NCBI GenBank assembly: GCA_012728785.1 | Contig: JAAYEK010000229.1 | Span: 1-36,740 of the forward strand | From: Bacillota bacterium | Lineage (GTDB): Bacteria; Bacillota; UBA4882; UBA8346 | Direction of reading: 5' to 3' | Length of the DNA stretch: 36,740 nucleotides | Part shown: positions 1-7,330 of the stretch, piece by piece | Layout: every line of letters starts with the position of its first letter | Position numbering within the stretch: position 1 is the stretch's first letter | The notes under the pieces: model-generated | Told to the model about the DNA's origin: nothing | Databases searched by the model: none | The model's input: the letters and a program-made list of their open reading frames with translations, nothing else | Position numbers and translations under genes: made by a program

Positions 1-10
1 AAAAGAGCAA

Positions 11-46
11 GAAAAAATAAAAATTTCTTAATAATTTAGTAAGAAA
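11..46 (-). terminator. Rho-independent terminator after the KAP gene
   Basis: On the minus strand a 7-bp stem (TTTCTTA/TAAGAAA, bases 24-46) with a 9-nt loop is followed by a T-rich run, which appears as A-rich sequence at 11-23 on the plus strand. It lies about 25 bases past the stop codon of the KAP NTPase gene. The stem is AT-only and therefore weak, but its position and T-tract fit an intrinsic terminator closing the leftward island. Confidence 0.55.
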
Positions 47-71
47 AAACCTTCTAAATATACTATTCTCA

Positions 72-2660
72 CTATAATTTTAAGTTTTGCACTTCATCAG
101 TAACTACACCTGTTTTTCCCCACTCATCGGTAATACCATCCTTATAATTTTTATAAACATCAAAAACAAATTGCTGATCTCTTGAAATTGGAACAGTTTT
201 TTTCAGTATTTCATCGATTTCCTCTTCAGTAGTGAGACAATCCAAATTCCCTTTTGAAATCGAATATTTAAATTTCGTGCCATAAGAAAATCCAATAATG
301 TCATAAAGCAATCTAAATATACTTTTTTCATTAATAACCTTTTTAATATAGTCTTGGATTTTGACCTGATCATCTTTATAAATCCTACAAAGTCCCCATA
401 CATTCTTGGGAAAATAATATAAGTCATCATAGAGGTTTATTGAATTATTAATTATTGAACTTCCCATTTCTTGATACATGGTTTCCATTTTTTGTTTTCT
501 TCCATCTATGTTCTTACCTTCCCTATCATGTTCAAACCAATATAATATACTACCTATATTCTCCATTTTTCTATAATCTTTGTTTATATTTGTTAAAAAT
601 TCATTGAAATGATCGTCGGTAATTTTCTGAAGCAATTCCCATATAATAACTTCTATTCGTTTACGTGCGTCGAGTGCAAAGAAAGCAGGTGAATCATCAA
701 TTTCATTGATTCTACTAAATAAAATCGAAACCATATTAAATGCAACATTCTCCTGTAAGTCTTCAATATAAAGTTGAAACCTCTCAAATATCTCTTTATG
801 ATATATCGGCTGTACAGATGTTAAGAATTTACTAAATATCAATAGCCCATCCTCTAAATTTATCATTTGGTTTATACTATCAACAAAATTTTGGACTAAC
901 TTCTCTATTAAAAGAAATTCATTTTCTGTATTAGTAAAATATAAATCAAAATATTTAGCACTACATATCCGTCTGTTTTTTGCAATATCAGAATATGTTC
1001 CATCAGAAACATATAACCCATCACATTCTAATTCTTGATTTTCTTTGTATTTTTTTACATATGGAAAAATTTCTTTTAAAATGCTTAAAAAGCTATAATT
1101 AGTTTCATCTGAAAATAAATTTTTAAAATAGTTTTTAGCATTGACATTAAAATCTTTTTTGTTAAATGACATGCGATATATTTCACTATCAACAATCTTA
1201 TCATGAGAAATGAAATAACTCCGGTTTTGATATATTTGTTGATATAAGGTTAGATTATATAACCGTATATATTCAATAACCAATAAATCTCTTTTATTTA
1301 AGTAACTTCCCTCTCTAAATGATATGCTTAAAACAGAATTAATAAACCTCTTGAAATCCCTTACATCGATTGTTTGTTTACACATACAGCTGATAATTGA
1401 ATTATAAAAATCCAAATTATTGTGATTTTCACCATATGCAATAAGCAAATTATGTATACATCTTGTAAATAACCTAGCAAGTAGATTCCTGTCCACTTCT
1501 GGTACACGAATTTGCATTTGAATTACTTTTTTTAAATATTCATAATCTAAACTTAGTTTATCATCAAAGATTTTTTTAACTCGAACATTATCAAACGAGA
1601 GTACATACGTTACTCGTTCAAAATCAAATACATTACCAACAAGTTTAAAAAGCAAAATAATATTCTCATTTTCAGCTCTATCAATATTATCAATGAAGAA
1701 AACAACCTTCTTACCGCATAACTTCAGATAATCATTTATCTTGTTTTTTATAACACTAGTATTATTTGTTTGTTTAAAAAGAAAACTCCCAAATATCATA
1801 CTGGTCTTTCGACTGCCAAAAATATTTTCAGATATTTTATCAACCATTTGTTTAGTTAATAAGGTACTATATTTCAAACCTGATTTTTGTAAAATAATAT
1901 CGAACATATTAAAAAATAAACTTTCTTGATCACAATATGACCATGGATCAAATTCATCAATTATTACTATATTTTGATTTAATTCTGCTAGTTTTCTTTT
2001 TACATTATTAATAATAGTTGTTTTTCCGCATCCCCATTTACCTTCTAGACTAATTACAAATCTTCCATCTGGATTAGATTGCAGAATTGCATAATATAGC
2101 TGATTTATTACTTTTCCCCTTTCAAGTAAATCATAATCTACATCTTTCTCGTTTACTAAAATTGTTTCATCTTTTTTTATTTTTATCATAAAATCGCCTG
2201 TAAAGATTTCTTTCAAATCAACAACATTGGGTTGATATTTCTCAGCATCTGTTATAGACCTTTTAAGGCGAATTCCTCTAACTAGAATAATAACAAAGAA
2301 TAGACTTGATATACCTATGATTACAAACAGTTTATAAATAAATAATTGACTGTATATGGCAGATATACTTCCATACATTATGCAGGAAATAATTATTACG
2401 ATAGATAAACTATCCACGAAATTTATCGAAACCATTTTAAAAGTATCTAAAATATTAAATTCTAATACTGTTAACGACAATATAAGGATTACTGCTCCAA
2501 TACCTATAAAAACTACCGACACATCATAAAGACCCAAATATCTAGATGGTAAATTTAAAATATCAATAATTAGTAAAATGGCAGTCAATGCTACTGCAAA
2601 CTTTAAAAGCTTCATAATTGGATAGTTTATATCTATATATTTAAAATATAATTTAAACAA
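72..2660 (-). CDS. Membrane-anchored KAP-family P-loop NTPase
   Basis: This is an 862-residue protein of the KAP (Kidins220/ARMS-PifA) family of STAND-like P-loop NTPases. The N-terminal third carries about four hydrophobic segments (roughly residues 18-33, 46-68, 80-104, 108-128), so the NTPase sits on the membrane. Walker A is EGKWGCGKTT (about 206-215). The KAP-typical FDPWSY stretch follows, and Walker B is VVFFIDNIDR (about 319-328). The C-terminal 450 residues are helical and of no recognised domain. Bacterial KAP proteins include PifA, which excludes phage T7. I place the start at TTG 2660, because AAGGAGG lies 5 bases upstream; a TTG at 2684 is open but lies upstream of that site. The gene is strongly AT-rich, like its two upstream neighbours. 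The family call is firm; a defence role is inferred from context. Confidence 0.85.
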   Translation of the reverse strand: MFKLYFKYIDINYPIMKLLKFAVALTAILLIIDILNLPSRYLGLYDVSVVFIGIGAVILILSLTVLEFNILDTFKMVSINFVDSLSIVIIISCIMYGSISAIYSQLFIYKLFVIIGISSLFFVIILVRGIRLKRSITDAEKYQPNVVDLKEIFTGDFMIKIKKDETILVNEKDVDYDLLERGKVINQLYYAILQSNPDGRFVISLEGKWGCGKTTIINNVKRKLAELNQNIVIIDEFDPWSYCDQESLFFNMFDIILQKSGLKYSTLLTKQMVDKISENIFGSRKTSMIFGSFLFKQTNNTSVIKNKINDYLKLCGKKVVFFIDNIDRAENENIILLFKLVGNVFDFERVTYVLSFDNVRVKKIFDDKLSLDYEYLKKVIQMQIRVPEVDRNLLARLFTRCIHNLLIAYGENHNNLDFYNSIISCMCKQTIDVRDFKRFINSVLSISFREGSYLNKRDLLVIEYIRLYNLTLYQQIYQNRSYFISHDKIVDSEIYRMSFNKKDFNVNAKNYFKNLFSDETNYSFLSILKEIFPYVKKYKENQELECDGLYVSDGTYSDIAKNRRICSAKYFDLYFTNTENEFLLIEKLVQNFVDSINQMINLEDGLLIFSKFLTSVQPIYHKEIFERFQLYIEDLQENVAFNMVSILFSRINEIDDSPAFFALDARKRIEVIIWELLQKITDDHFNEFLTNINKDYRKMENIGSILYWFEHDREGKNIDGRKQKMETMYQEMGSSIINNSINLYDDLYYFPKNVWGLCRIYKDDQVKIQDYIKKVINEKSIFRLLYDIIGFSYGTKFKYSISKGNLDCLTTEEEIDEILKKTVPISRDQQFVFDVYKNYKDGITDEWGKTGVVTDEVQNLKL

Positions 2661-2750
2661 TAGTTCCTCCTTGACATTATACAACTTGATAAAGCTTTCA
2701 ACTTCGATTCTTTTTTAGTTGTATAGTGTTCAAAAATCGCAGGAAATCGA

Positions 2751-3128
2751 TTATTTTTTATTCTTTCTTGCCCATATTTTTGAGTTTCGACCATTTTCTA
2801 ATGATATTACTTCAATGTCCGCTGAAACCCATTCATTAAATAATAGGTTTACAAACTCCGGTAAACGAATTTCTTTTTTACCATTATTAAATATATCATC
2901 TGGAATGTTCGATGGGCCAAAAGAAATCTCTATTTGTAAAACAAATTCTCCGTCCATAGTCAACTTTTTTTCATGACAAAAAACCAAATTCCTATTATAG
3001 CCCTTACTTTCTAACAAATAAAATAATCTAGCCACAATTTGTTGATGTGCCTTTTCCCTATCATCATGACGTGTCATTTTTATAACATATCTTTCAAATG
3101 GCTCTGTTAATTCGATTATTGCTTCCAT
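2751..3128 (-). CDS. Small protein of unknown function between AIPR and KAP genes
   Basis: This 125-residue protein is not recognised. It starts at ATG 3128 behind a good ribosome site (GGAGGTAATTAATA then ATG). It has no signal peptide or membrane segment. The sequence is mixed alpha/beta: a charged N-terminal helix with RHDDREKAHQQIVARL, then alternating hydrophobic strands including GEFVLQIEISF, and a basic tail ending in WARKNKK. It lies on the same strand as the AIPR gene (168 bp upstream) and the KAP gene (90 bp downstream) and shares their AT-rich codon use. That suggests one transcription unit and a part in the same module, perhaps an adaptor or regulator, but no function can be read from the sequence. 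Confidence 0.65.
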   Translation of the reverse strand: MEAIIELTEPFERYVIKMTRHDDREKAHQQIVARLFYLLESKGYNRNLVFCHEKKLTMDGEFVLQIEISFGPSNIPDDIFNNGKKEIRLPEFVNLLFNEWVSADIEVISLENGRNSKIWARKNKK

Positions 3129-3226
3129 TATTAATTACCTCCGTTCTCAATTATATTTTCTCTTCTTATTCATTAGCTTTATAGAGAGCGACCATATTAC
3201 AAAAATTGAATAGAACAGTTCCTAGT

Positions 3227-3247
3227 CTTTTGATTGGAGATCAAAAG
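3227..3247. repeat. Small hairpin between AIPR gene and the 125-aa gene
   Basis: CTTTTGAT and ATCAAAAG form a perfect 8-bp stem around a 5-nt loop in the 168-bp gap between two minus-strand genes. There is no T-tract on either side, so it is not a standard terminator. It could attenuate, stabilise or process the transcript, or be chance in AT-rich DNA. Confidence 0.3.
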
Positions 3248-3296
3248 CAAAGGACTTCCTTCTGTTAATCTTCTAAATCAAAATATATTTCATAAC

Positions 3297-5144
3297 TTAA
3301 CCTTCTAAAAATTTTTTTACAGAATCAGGACAGTTAAATCTAACAGCAGAATTTATACACCGTTCAATTAAAGCTACCGATACATCTTGTTTAATCATAA
3401 TATTGTAATCAGAGTTTCTTTCTCTACAATATTCTTCCGTATAAAAAGCAGTGAGATTCTTATAAAACTCATAAATTTCATTCATTTGTTTTTCATCTGA
3501 AAACAAATGATCTAATCTATCATTCACTTCTGTAAAACTTTTTCCTTTAAATGAATTTCCAATAAAATCGATCAAATAATATGGTATTGGTGTCCTTTTA
3601 TCCATAGATATTTTTTTATCTTCTTCTGCCTTGCTATATAATAAGTATAGTCTTAACATATTATCAATTGTAAGAAAATTTTCAATTTTAAGCGAAAAAT
3701 CTTTATACATCGGACTATTAGGTTTTAAAACAGTACTTCCTTTAGTAAAAGCTGCAAATCCATCTTTTTCAAAGGCAAGAAGGACCTTAAGCATTTTCTC
3801 AAGAGGAATCATATAATTGCTTAACTTACTGTCATCTAAACCAAATAGTTCTAACAATTTACTGCTTTTTCTGCGCAACTCAGAAAATTTGACCCTATCT
3901 TGATACACACTTGAAAATTTATTTTTATCACTCGGTTTTACTAATAATAGAATTCCCCGGTTTTGAAATTCCTCTTGAATATTTTTAAAGAAGTTACGTT
4001 TAGATGCAAAAGCTTTATCATTAATACCATTTTGACTATTAGTATATTTAACTATATTTTTATCAAGATTTTCCTTTTCTTGTTTTGTTTGTTCATCAAA
4101 TATAAATACCTTAACTAATACAAATACTTTTTCGAATTCACTCCTAATTTTTTCTTCACTATAATACTGTAAAACTTCAGCTATAGAGTTTATAGTCTGG
4201 CAACCATTTACTATTTGAGGATTCTTTAATTCAAAACCGTATTGGTTTTTCGAATGACTCTCTATAGCGGCTTCAGATCCACGCAATGTTTTACATTGTT
4301 CACAAATAATTGTAACCCCATTATTGTAATAGAAGAAATTCTCCCGATCCTTCGGTGATCTTAAAGTTTTAATAATACCATTATTTATACCCTGAGTACC
4401 TAAATACTCTCTCACATTTTCTTCAAATAATTCATAGTTACATTCAAGCGCTTTCTTATACATCGAATATAATTCAGCTACATTTACCATAACATATCGT
4501 AAATCAATCATCCATTCCATTCCATAATCTTTTGGACGGACATCTAATGAAGTTGCGGATACTCTAGTTGGTAATTTTGCTGTAAAAGAGACTTTGTTAG
4601 TAAATCTATCACCAAAATAAATATTTTTTATATCATCAAGTTTATATAATTTTACTCCTACATAAGCCTGTACTCGATCATCTAAAAAATTAAAATTTTC
4701 TATTAAATTATCAATATCATTATGAAATAAATTGTTAGTAACATAAAAATGAAGCCATATTTTATATTCACTATCACCATGAACTCTATTAAATATTTTT
4801 TGCAATTCATTTGATCTTTTGTATTCACCTTTGGCTAGAATTTTTAATGGAGTTGTTAAAAAATCTGAAACATTTTCTCTGTTTAAAGGTGTATTTTCAT
4901 CATAATTCTTATTCTGTATAATATATAATTCTTTCATATCTTCATAATGGACAAAACAATCAATGTTTTTATCATTTATATCTGTTACATATGAAGGGAT
5001 AATTTCTTCATCCATATTATACAATCTGCTCAACACCCAATAATTAAAGGCATATTCATCCTCTTGGATCTTTTCATCGATATATCCAAAATCACGTTTA
5101 ATTAATAAAATATCATCCTTAATCTGCCGCATAAACTCACTCAT
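3297..5144 (-). CDS. AIPR (abortive-infection phage-resistance) family protein with nuclease-like N-terminus
   Basis: This 615-residue protein belongs to the AIPR family. The diagnostic block is FYYNNGVTIIC (about 271-281) followed by NPQIVNGCQT (about 308-317). The first 90 residues contain D62 ... Q77-N-K79 (NDKNIDCF then YIIQNKN), the spacing expected of a PD-(D/E)XK or Mrr-type nuclease core with a QxK variant; this is my reading of the motif, not a database hit. I start it at ATG 5144, preceded by GAGGAG; a GTG at 5153 overlaps the ribosome site. AIPR proteins take their name from lactococcal abortive infection and often occur in restriction-like cassettes. The downstream small gene and KAP NTPase on the same strand suggest a joint defence locus. 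No methyltransferase is visible in the window. Confidence 0.85.
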   Translation of the reverse strand: MSEFMRQIKDDILLIKRDFGYIDEKIQEDEYAFNYWVLSRLYNMDEEIIPSYVTDINDKNIDCFVHYEDMKELYIIQNKNYDENTPLNRENVSDFLTTPLKILAKGEYKRSNELQKIFNRVHGDSEYKIWLHFYVTNNLFHNDIDNLIENFNFLDDRVQAYVGVKLYKLDDIKNIYFGDRFTNKVSFTAKLPTRVSATSLDVRPKDYGMEWMIDLRYVMVNVAELYSMYKKALECNYELFEENVREYLGTQGINNGIIKTLRSPKDRENFFYYNNGVTIICEQCKTLRGSEAAIESHSKNQYGFELKNPQIVNGCQTINSIAEVLQYYSEEKIRSEFEKVFVLVKVFIFDEQTKQEKENLDKNIVKYTNSQNGINDKAFASKRNFFKNIQEEFQNRGILLLVKPSDKNKFSSVYQDRVKFSELRRKSSKLLELFGLDDSKLSNYMIPLEKMLKVLLAFEKDGFAAFTKGSTVLKPNSPMYKDFSLKIENFLTIDNMLRLYLLYSKAEEDKKISMDKRTPIPYYLIDFIGNSFKGKSFTEVNDRLDHLFSDEKQMNEIYEFYKNLTAFYTEEYCRERNSDYNIMIKQDVSVALIERCINSAVRFNCPDSVKKFLEG

Positions 5145-5292
5145 TATTACCACTCCTCATATATAATCTGATTTTAACCACACCAGGACGTGGACTTCGT
5201 GACCAATTATATGAACTTTTTTTCGTATTAATTTCGCCTACTCAACTACCGGCCTTCTACCTTAAGATCCAAATCCATTGGATTTTTTTAAA

Positions 5293-5321
5293 AGTATAAC
5301 TTATTGACCCAAAGTATGCAA
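5293..5321 (-). promoter_or_regulatory. Possible sigma-A promoter for the AIPR gene
   Basis: On the minus strand TTGCAT and TATACT are separated by exactly 17 bases, about 150 bases upstream of the AIPR start. The -10 is a 5/6 match, the -35 only 3/6. The palindrome AAATCCATTGGATTT (5271-5285) lies right at the expected start site and could be an operator. The call is tentative. Confidence 0.3.
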
Positions 5322-5433
5322 AAAAACTGGATTAAATAAACTGTGGACACCGGCAAAAAATAAATAACAAATTACTTTACTCCTTATTTCTCCCCACATC
5401 CAATCTTTTCCTCCAAAACTCCCCAAAGTTTAT

Positions 5434-5460
5434 CCCCCCAAACCCCACCCCCACCAGCCC
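5434..5460 (-). other. G-quadruplex-forming run
   Basis: Read on the minus strand this stretch has four G-tracts of 3, 5, 4 and 6 separated by loops of 5, 1 and 3 bases, which satisfies the usual G3+N1-7 quadruplex rule. Another CCCC lies just upstream at 5421-5424. The run stands out because its surroundings are AT-rich. Function is unknown; it may act in transcript control or mark a recombination boundary. Confidence 0.6.
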
Positions 5461-5603
5461 AAATGTAAGATCCTTAAAAGATTACAGAAAATTACTAAAT
5501 TGAGAAGGATATTTCTATCGTTTACCGAATTATACCAATTATCCGGATATTCCCTGCCCCGCCGTTGCAATACCGGTAATATTGTTACGGCGGTTGGAAA
5601 TAA

Positions 5604-5625
5604 GTTACATGGTACCGCATGTAAC
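5604..5625. promoter_or_regulatory. Operator-like palindrome upstream of the 156-aa gene
   Basis: GTTACATG and CATGTAAC form a perfect 8-bp inverted repeat around the 6-base spacer GTACCG. It ends 56 bases before the start codon of the downstream plus-strand gene. Size and spacing suit a dimeric repressor site, or an RNA hairpin in the leader. Confidence 0.4.
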
Positions 5626-5681
5626 GTCCGAATTTCCAGAGGCAAAAAGCGACAATAATTAAACCAAAGGAGGTGCCGACT

Positions 5682-6152
5682 ATGTCAGCACAAAACCTGG
5701 TCTCCGCTAGCCTTGCGCCGGAGACGAAAACCGAAATCATCCAAAAACTTACCGAAGTAAAAACAGCATTGAATTTTCTCTTAACATTGCAACCCGATGA
5801 GGTCCGGAGTTTATTCAAAGCCGCCAACGGCTTCGCTCCATTGATTGACAAAGCTTATCACACCGTCATCGACCATCCCGAAATCATGCCCGGAGTCTTC
5901 GATATGGAGGAGTTCAAAAGAGATTATACTCTGTCGAAAGACCTGGCTCCCATTGTAAACCAGATCAAAGAACTGGCCGAAGGCCTCGAAAAGACCCAGA
6001 TCGCCATTAACAGCGACGCCCTGACAAGCACTATGGACATCTACGCCGCAGTCAAACAAAACCGCGACAAAGTCCCCGGCCTAAACGTAGTCGCCGAGGA
6101 GATGGCCGAGTTCTTCCCCAGGCGTATCAAAAAGGCAGCCACCCCCGCCTAA
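5682..6152 (+). CDS. Conserved-looking small soluble protein, function unknown
   Basis: This 156-residue protein is not recognised. It starts at ATG 5682, with AAAGGAGG ending 8 bases upstream; the GTG at 5673 lies within that ribosome site. The sequence is almost entirely predicted helix with many Lys/Glu/Ala residues and no signal peptide or membrane segment. Internal stretches such as LTEVKTALNFLLTL and IKELAEGLEKTQIAI suggest a helical bundle or coiled coil. The basic tail ends in PRRIKKAATPA. It stands alone on the plus strand, is richer in GC than the neighbouring island, and is followed by a strong palindrome at 6188-6218. The strong ribosome site and regular codon use support a real, well-translated gene. 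Confidence 0.7.
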   Translation: MSAQNLVSASLAPETKTEIIQKLTEVKTALNFLLTLQPDEVRSLFKAANGFAPLIDKAYHTVIDHPEIMPGVFDMEEFKRDYTLSKDLAPIVNQIKELAEGLEKTQIAINSDALTSTMDIYAAVKQNRDKVPGLNVVAEEMAEFFPRRIKKAATPA

Positions 6153-6187
6153 TTAATAACCACCGGATAATCAAACAGATCCATCGG

Positions 6188-6218
6188 ATTTCGGAGCGCT
6201 CGCCGAGCGCTCCGAAAT
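6188..6218. terminator. Perfect 15-bp palindrome after the 156-aa gene
   Basis: ATTTCGGAGCGCTCG and its exact complement flank a single C. The structure begins about 35 bases after the stop codon. The stem is strong, but the one-base centre forces an open loop and no T-run follows, so it is an imperfect intrinsic terminator. It could also be an REP-like element or a protein site. Confidence 0.4.
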
Positions 6219-6232
6219 ATCTTCAGGACCTC

Positions 6233-6527
6233 CATTTTAATGACCGAAACATTCCCTTTAGTGATTGGGACTTAACCTTTAATAACAATAACCAATCATT
6301 TGATAACCGGAACCTATCGTTTAATGATCTTCACCAAACGTTTGGTGATTTTTATCAATCATATAATAATTGAGACCAATCATTTAGTAAATTTCACCTA
6401 TCCTTTGGTAAAAATCACTTACCGTTTAGTAATTCTTACTTATCGTTTAGTTATTTTCATTTATCCTTTGATGATTGGGGCTAAATGATTGATGATTTTT
6501 ACTTAACGTTTAGTGTTCGGGACTTAA
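6233..6527. repeat. 21-bp degenerate tandem repeat array, about 14 units
   Basis: Thirteen exact 21-base periods run from 6255 to 6527, preceded by one unit with a one-base insertion (6233-6254). A rough consensus is CNTTTRRTRATTNNNACYWAT (N variable). Units start at 6255, 6276, 6297 and so on, with no length change across the array although the bases diverge strongly. Many junctions between units form dyads of the form ACY-N8-RRT, the best being CACCAAACGTTTGGTG at 6331-6346. Because 21 is a multiple of 3, the plus strand stays open as a 7-residue peptide repeat, which I treat as spurious. The array is not CRISPR: there are no conserved repeat blocks with unique spacers. Confidence 0.85.
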
Positions 6528-6767
6528 TCCCTCGCCAGGATCACTGATTAACGGATTAAAGGATTAAAGGATTATGCGGAAAAATCTAAATCATCCAATA
6601 TCCCCCGTGGTTCAACGATCACCCTCCCGCCTTCAAGGATGAAGGCGGGCGACGCTTCTTTGACCACTTATGGCGCTGATTTTACCGATTACACTGATTC
6701 ATTATTAATGCCTATAGAAAAATCCTTATGTATGTTTTTCGTTCTTGACTCCAGGGATGTAAAATAG
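6528..6767. other. Non-coding stretch with short direct repeats and a hairpin
   Basis: After the 21-bp array come three to four copies of GGATTAAA-like words (about 6546-6575). Next is a hairpin with stem CCCGCCTTC/GAAGGCGGG (6626-6634 and 6641-6649) and a 6-base loop. The rest resembles ordinary intergenic filler. No T-tract follows the hairpin. I see no supported gene here. Confidence 0.45.
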
Positions 6768-6935
6768 ATGCCGAAGGCCCGAGAAAACATGGATGGATTG
6801 CTTGATGAGCACCATGCATATTATCACGGCACTAAAGCCGCTTTTGACCTTTACCCTTATTACCGGGATAAGATGACAGAAAATCCAAAAAAATGGCATA
6901 ACTATTTATCACCAATTGATTTTAAAAAAGCATAA
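6768..6935 (+). pseudogene. 55-codon fragment, possibly a transposase C-terminus
   Basis: An ATG directly after a TAG stop opens a 55-codon frame ending in KKWHNYLSPIDFKKA. This tail resembles the C-terminus of IS3/IS481-type DDE transposases, which often end in a Y-LSP-(I/V)-(E/D)-F pattern. No ribosome site precedes it and no other transposase domain, terminal repeat or target duplication is visible. If the reading is right it is a remnant. It overlaps a minus-strand relic by 34 bases, so at most one of the two is likely to be coding at that point. Confidence 0.3.
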
Positions 6936-7310
6936 TCATCAAACTCATCCATCAAATCATCATCAATAACCGTTTTAATGGAAAAAATCATCTCGAATAA
7001 CTTGGGGTTTTCATTATTCCTCACAAATTGGTCACTATTAGCGTATAAATAGAGAAAGTTCTTTAGCATTGAAATAAATATTTTTTACGTCCAATTTCTC
7101 TTTAAAACCAAGCAGTCAGTCTTTTGTTCACCTATGGTAAATATAAATTTATCCAAAATAACATTAACATAAATTGAACTTATTCCGATATATAACATAA
7201 AAATATACCATCTACCTGCACAAAAGAATTCATGTCTAATATTCCATGATCTGGAATTATAATTGAATTATCTTTACCATTAAATCATTATCTATTACAA
7301 TAACAACCAC
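6902..7310 (-). pseudogene. Decayed minus-strand gene, several frame breaks, unknown family
   Basis: The minus strand shows protein-like sequence in successive frames. The distal piece (7069-6902) reads from ATG through NENPKLFEMIFSIKTVI to DDYAFLKSIGDK and a TAG stop. In the same frame, across a TAA at 7087-7085, lies YVNVILDKFIFTIGEQKTDC then LVLKRNW (about 7180-7090). Further upstream another frame reads NGKDNSIIIPDHGILDMNSF (about 7285-7225), and a third reads VVIVIDNDL. The pieces are AT-rich, with the acidic and aromatic composition of real proteins. No frame is intact, so this looks like a gene broken by frameshifts and a stop. I do not recognise the family. It is too fragmentary to appear as one ORF. 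Confidence 0.4.
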
Positions 7311-7330
7311 TACTGGAAGGAGCCAATATA

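Larger units (their letters stand above)
5145..5681. other. Intergenic region between divergent AIPR and 156-aa genes
   Basis: About 530 bases separate the AIPR gene (minus) from the next gene (plus). Base composition changes here from very AT-rich to mixed, so this probably holds the left island boundary. It contains a possible promoter with a palindrome for the AIPR gene, a C-rich run that is quadruplex-forming on the minus strand (5434-5460), and an 8-bp dyad (5604-5625). Open frames here look like chance; I see no tRNA or clear attachment site. Confidence 0.5.

Noticed and set aside
5430-5851. Minus-strand ORFs over the G-run and the start of the 156-aa gene
   Set aside because: Glycine/tryptophan-rich translation comes from the G-run, and the second frame is antisense to a well-supported gene.
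6300-6488. Open frame of 62 codons with 7-residue repeats through the 21-bp array
   Set aside because: A 21-base period keeps any frame open once one unit lacks stops. There is no ribosome site and the peptide is a plain translation of the repeat.
6233-6527. CRISPR array
   Set aside because: Units are contiguous 21-mers that all diverge from each other. There are no near-identical repeats separated by unique spacers, and no cas gene is in the window.
6765-6767. TAG read as pyrrolysine joining MPIEKSLCMFFVLDSRDVK to the 55-codon frame
   Set aside because: The upstream piece does not resemble a protein family, no ribosome site is seen, and the downstream frame is itself only a probable remnant.
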